Shown here piece by piece: positions 13,323 through 13,582 of a stretch of DNA of 13,582 nt (its first letter is position 1; each line of letters starts with the position of its first letter). Below the pieces are notes generated by a model. It was not told where the DNA came from, ran no database searches, and saw nothing but the letters and a program-made list of their open reading frames with translations. The DNA comes from Deltaproteobacteria bacterium (lineage in GTDB: Bacteria > Desulfobacterota > UBA8473), in the NCBI GenBank assembly GCA_030623035.1, contig JAUXFK010000048.1, positions 1 through 13,582 of the forward strand, read 5' to 3'. Position numbers and translations under genes: made by a program.

Positions 13323-13582
13323 TGCAGCAGCAAGAAATTCGTCTAAAAGTTCTGATAATAATCCTGTCTTTTTTGTTTCTTTTTTCTCTCAGTGGGTGTG
13401 CGAAGAAGAGAGACGTTGAAGTAGAAAGCCCGGAGGATGCCCTTGTATTATTTAAAGGATGGTGGAGACCTAAATTTGTTGATGATCTCGATAAAGAATC
13501 TCTAAAGACTTCTGTTGAGCAGAGTATCGGTTACCTCAAAAGGCTTCCTTTGGATAGAGAAATTACCTATGGCCCTCATACC
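13322..13582 (+). CDS. MltA-like murein transglycosylase lipoprotein (partial, 3' end outside window)
   Basis: The window contains the first 87 codons. The N-terminus is a lipoprotein signal peptide: a short charged start, a hydrophobic run from about residue 10, and the lipobox LSGC with Cys26 as the lipidated residue. The mature part, with FKGWWRPKFVDDLDKESLKTS and EQSIGYLKRLPLDRE, resembles the start of MltA, the membrane-bound lytic murein transglycosylase A that cleaves peptidoglycan glycan strands. Asp27 is not present after the cysteine (Ala-Lys-Lys instead), which by the E. coli rule would favour sorting to the outer membrane. The catalytic region lies beyond the window. The start codon overlaps the Yip1 stop (TAATG), so expression probably depends on the upstream gene. 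Family assignment rests on a short segment and is fairly, not fully, certain. Confidence 0.75.
   Translation, partial: MQQQEIRLKVLIIILSFLFLFSLSGCAKKRDVEVESPEDALVLFKGWWRPKFVDDLDKESLKTSVEQSIGYLKRLPLDREITYGPHT

Overview
The window looks like chromosomal DNA of an anaerobic, Gram-negative bacterium, most likely deltaproteobacterial (Desulfobacterota-like). The evidence is a ferredoxin-dependent 2-oxoacid oxidoreductase of the VorB type, a twin-arginine DUF362 protein, an acyl-CoA dehydrogenase next to a CaiB/BaiF-type enzyme, and an MltA-type murein transglycosylase lipoprotein that implies an outer membrane. Base composition is moderate and slightly AT-rich. I saw no rRNA, tRNA, transposase, integrase or CRISPR array. 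The lineage is an inference from gene content.

Layout: everything from 1 to 5262 is on the minus strand and everything from 5327 onward is on the plus strand. In transcription order the left half has two groups. The first is a twin-arginine DUF362 protein, a HAD-IB phosphatase-like protein and a Qng1-type queuosine-salvage protein, closely spaced. After a roughly 370-base non-coding stretch with an inverted set of short repeats comes the second: a 2x[4Fe-4S] ferredoxin subunit, a VorB-like alpha subunit and a TPP-binding beta subunit that runs off the left edge.

The two halves meet at a compact divergent promoter region (5256-5305). A near-consensus sigma70 promoter faces polA, and an overlapping promoter faces the DUF362 gene. 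Rightward come polA (all three activities intact), a CaiB/BaiF-family enzyme with the residue pattern of alpha-methylacyl-CoA racemase, and an acyl-CoA dehydrogenase, with gaps of 44 and 22 bases. Then follow a 321-base gap with a dRS3-like palindrome, an M3-family oligoendopeptidase, a 206-base MITE-like inverted repeat, a Yip1-family membrane protein and the start of an mltA-like lipoprotein gene, cut by the right edge.

How the genes may work together: Vor would turn branched-chain 2-oxoacids into acyl-CoAs while reducing ferredoxin. A racemase and an acyl-CoA dehydrogenase would fit the next steps for methyl-branched acyl-CoAs, although they lie on a separate divergent transcript. The Qng1-type gene suggests recovery of queuine from queuosine nucleotide, possibly helped by the adjacent HAD hydrolase. 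Nothing here convincingly forms a new defence or mobile system. The least explained items are the two inverted-repeat elements and the Qng1/HAD/DUF362 grouping.
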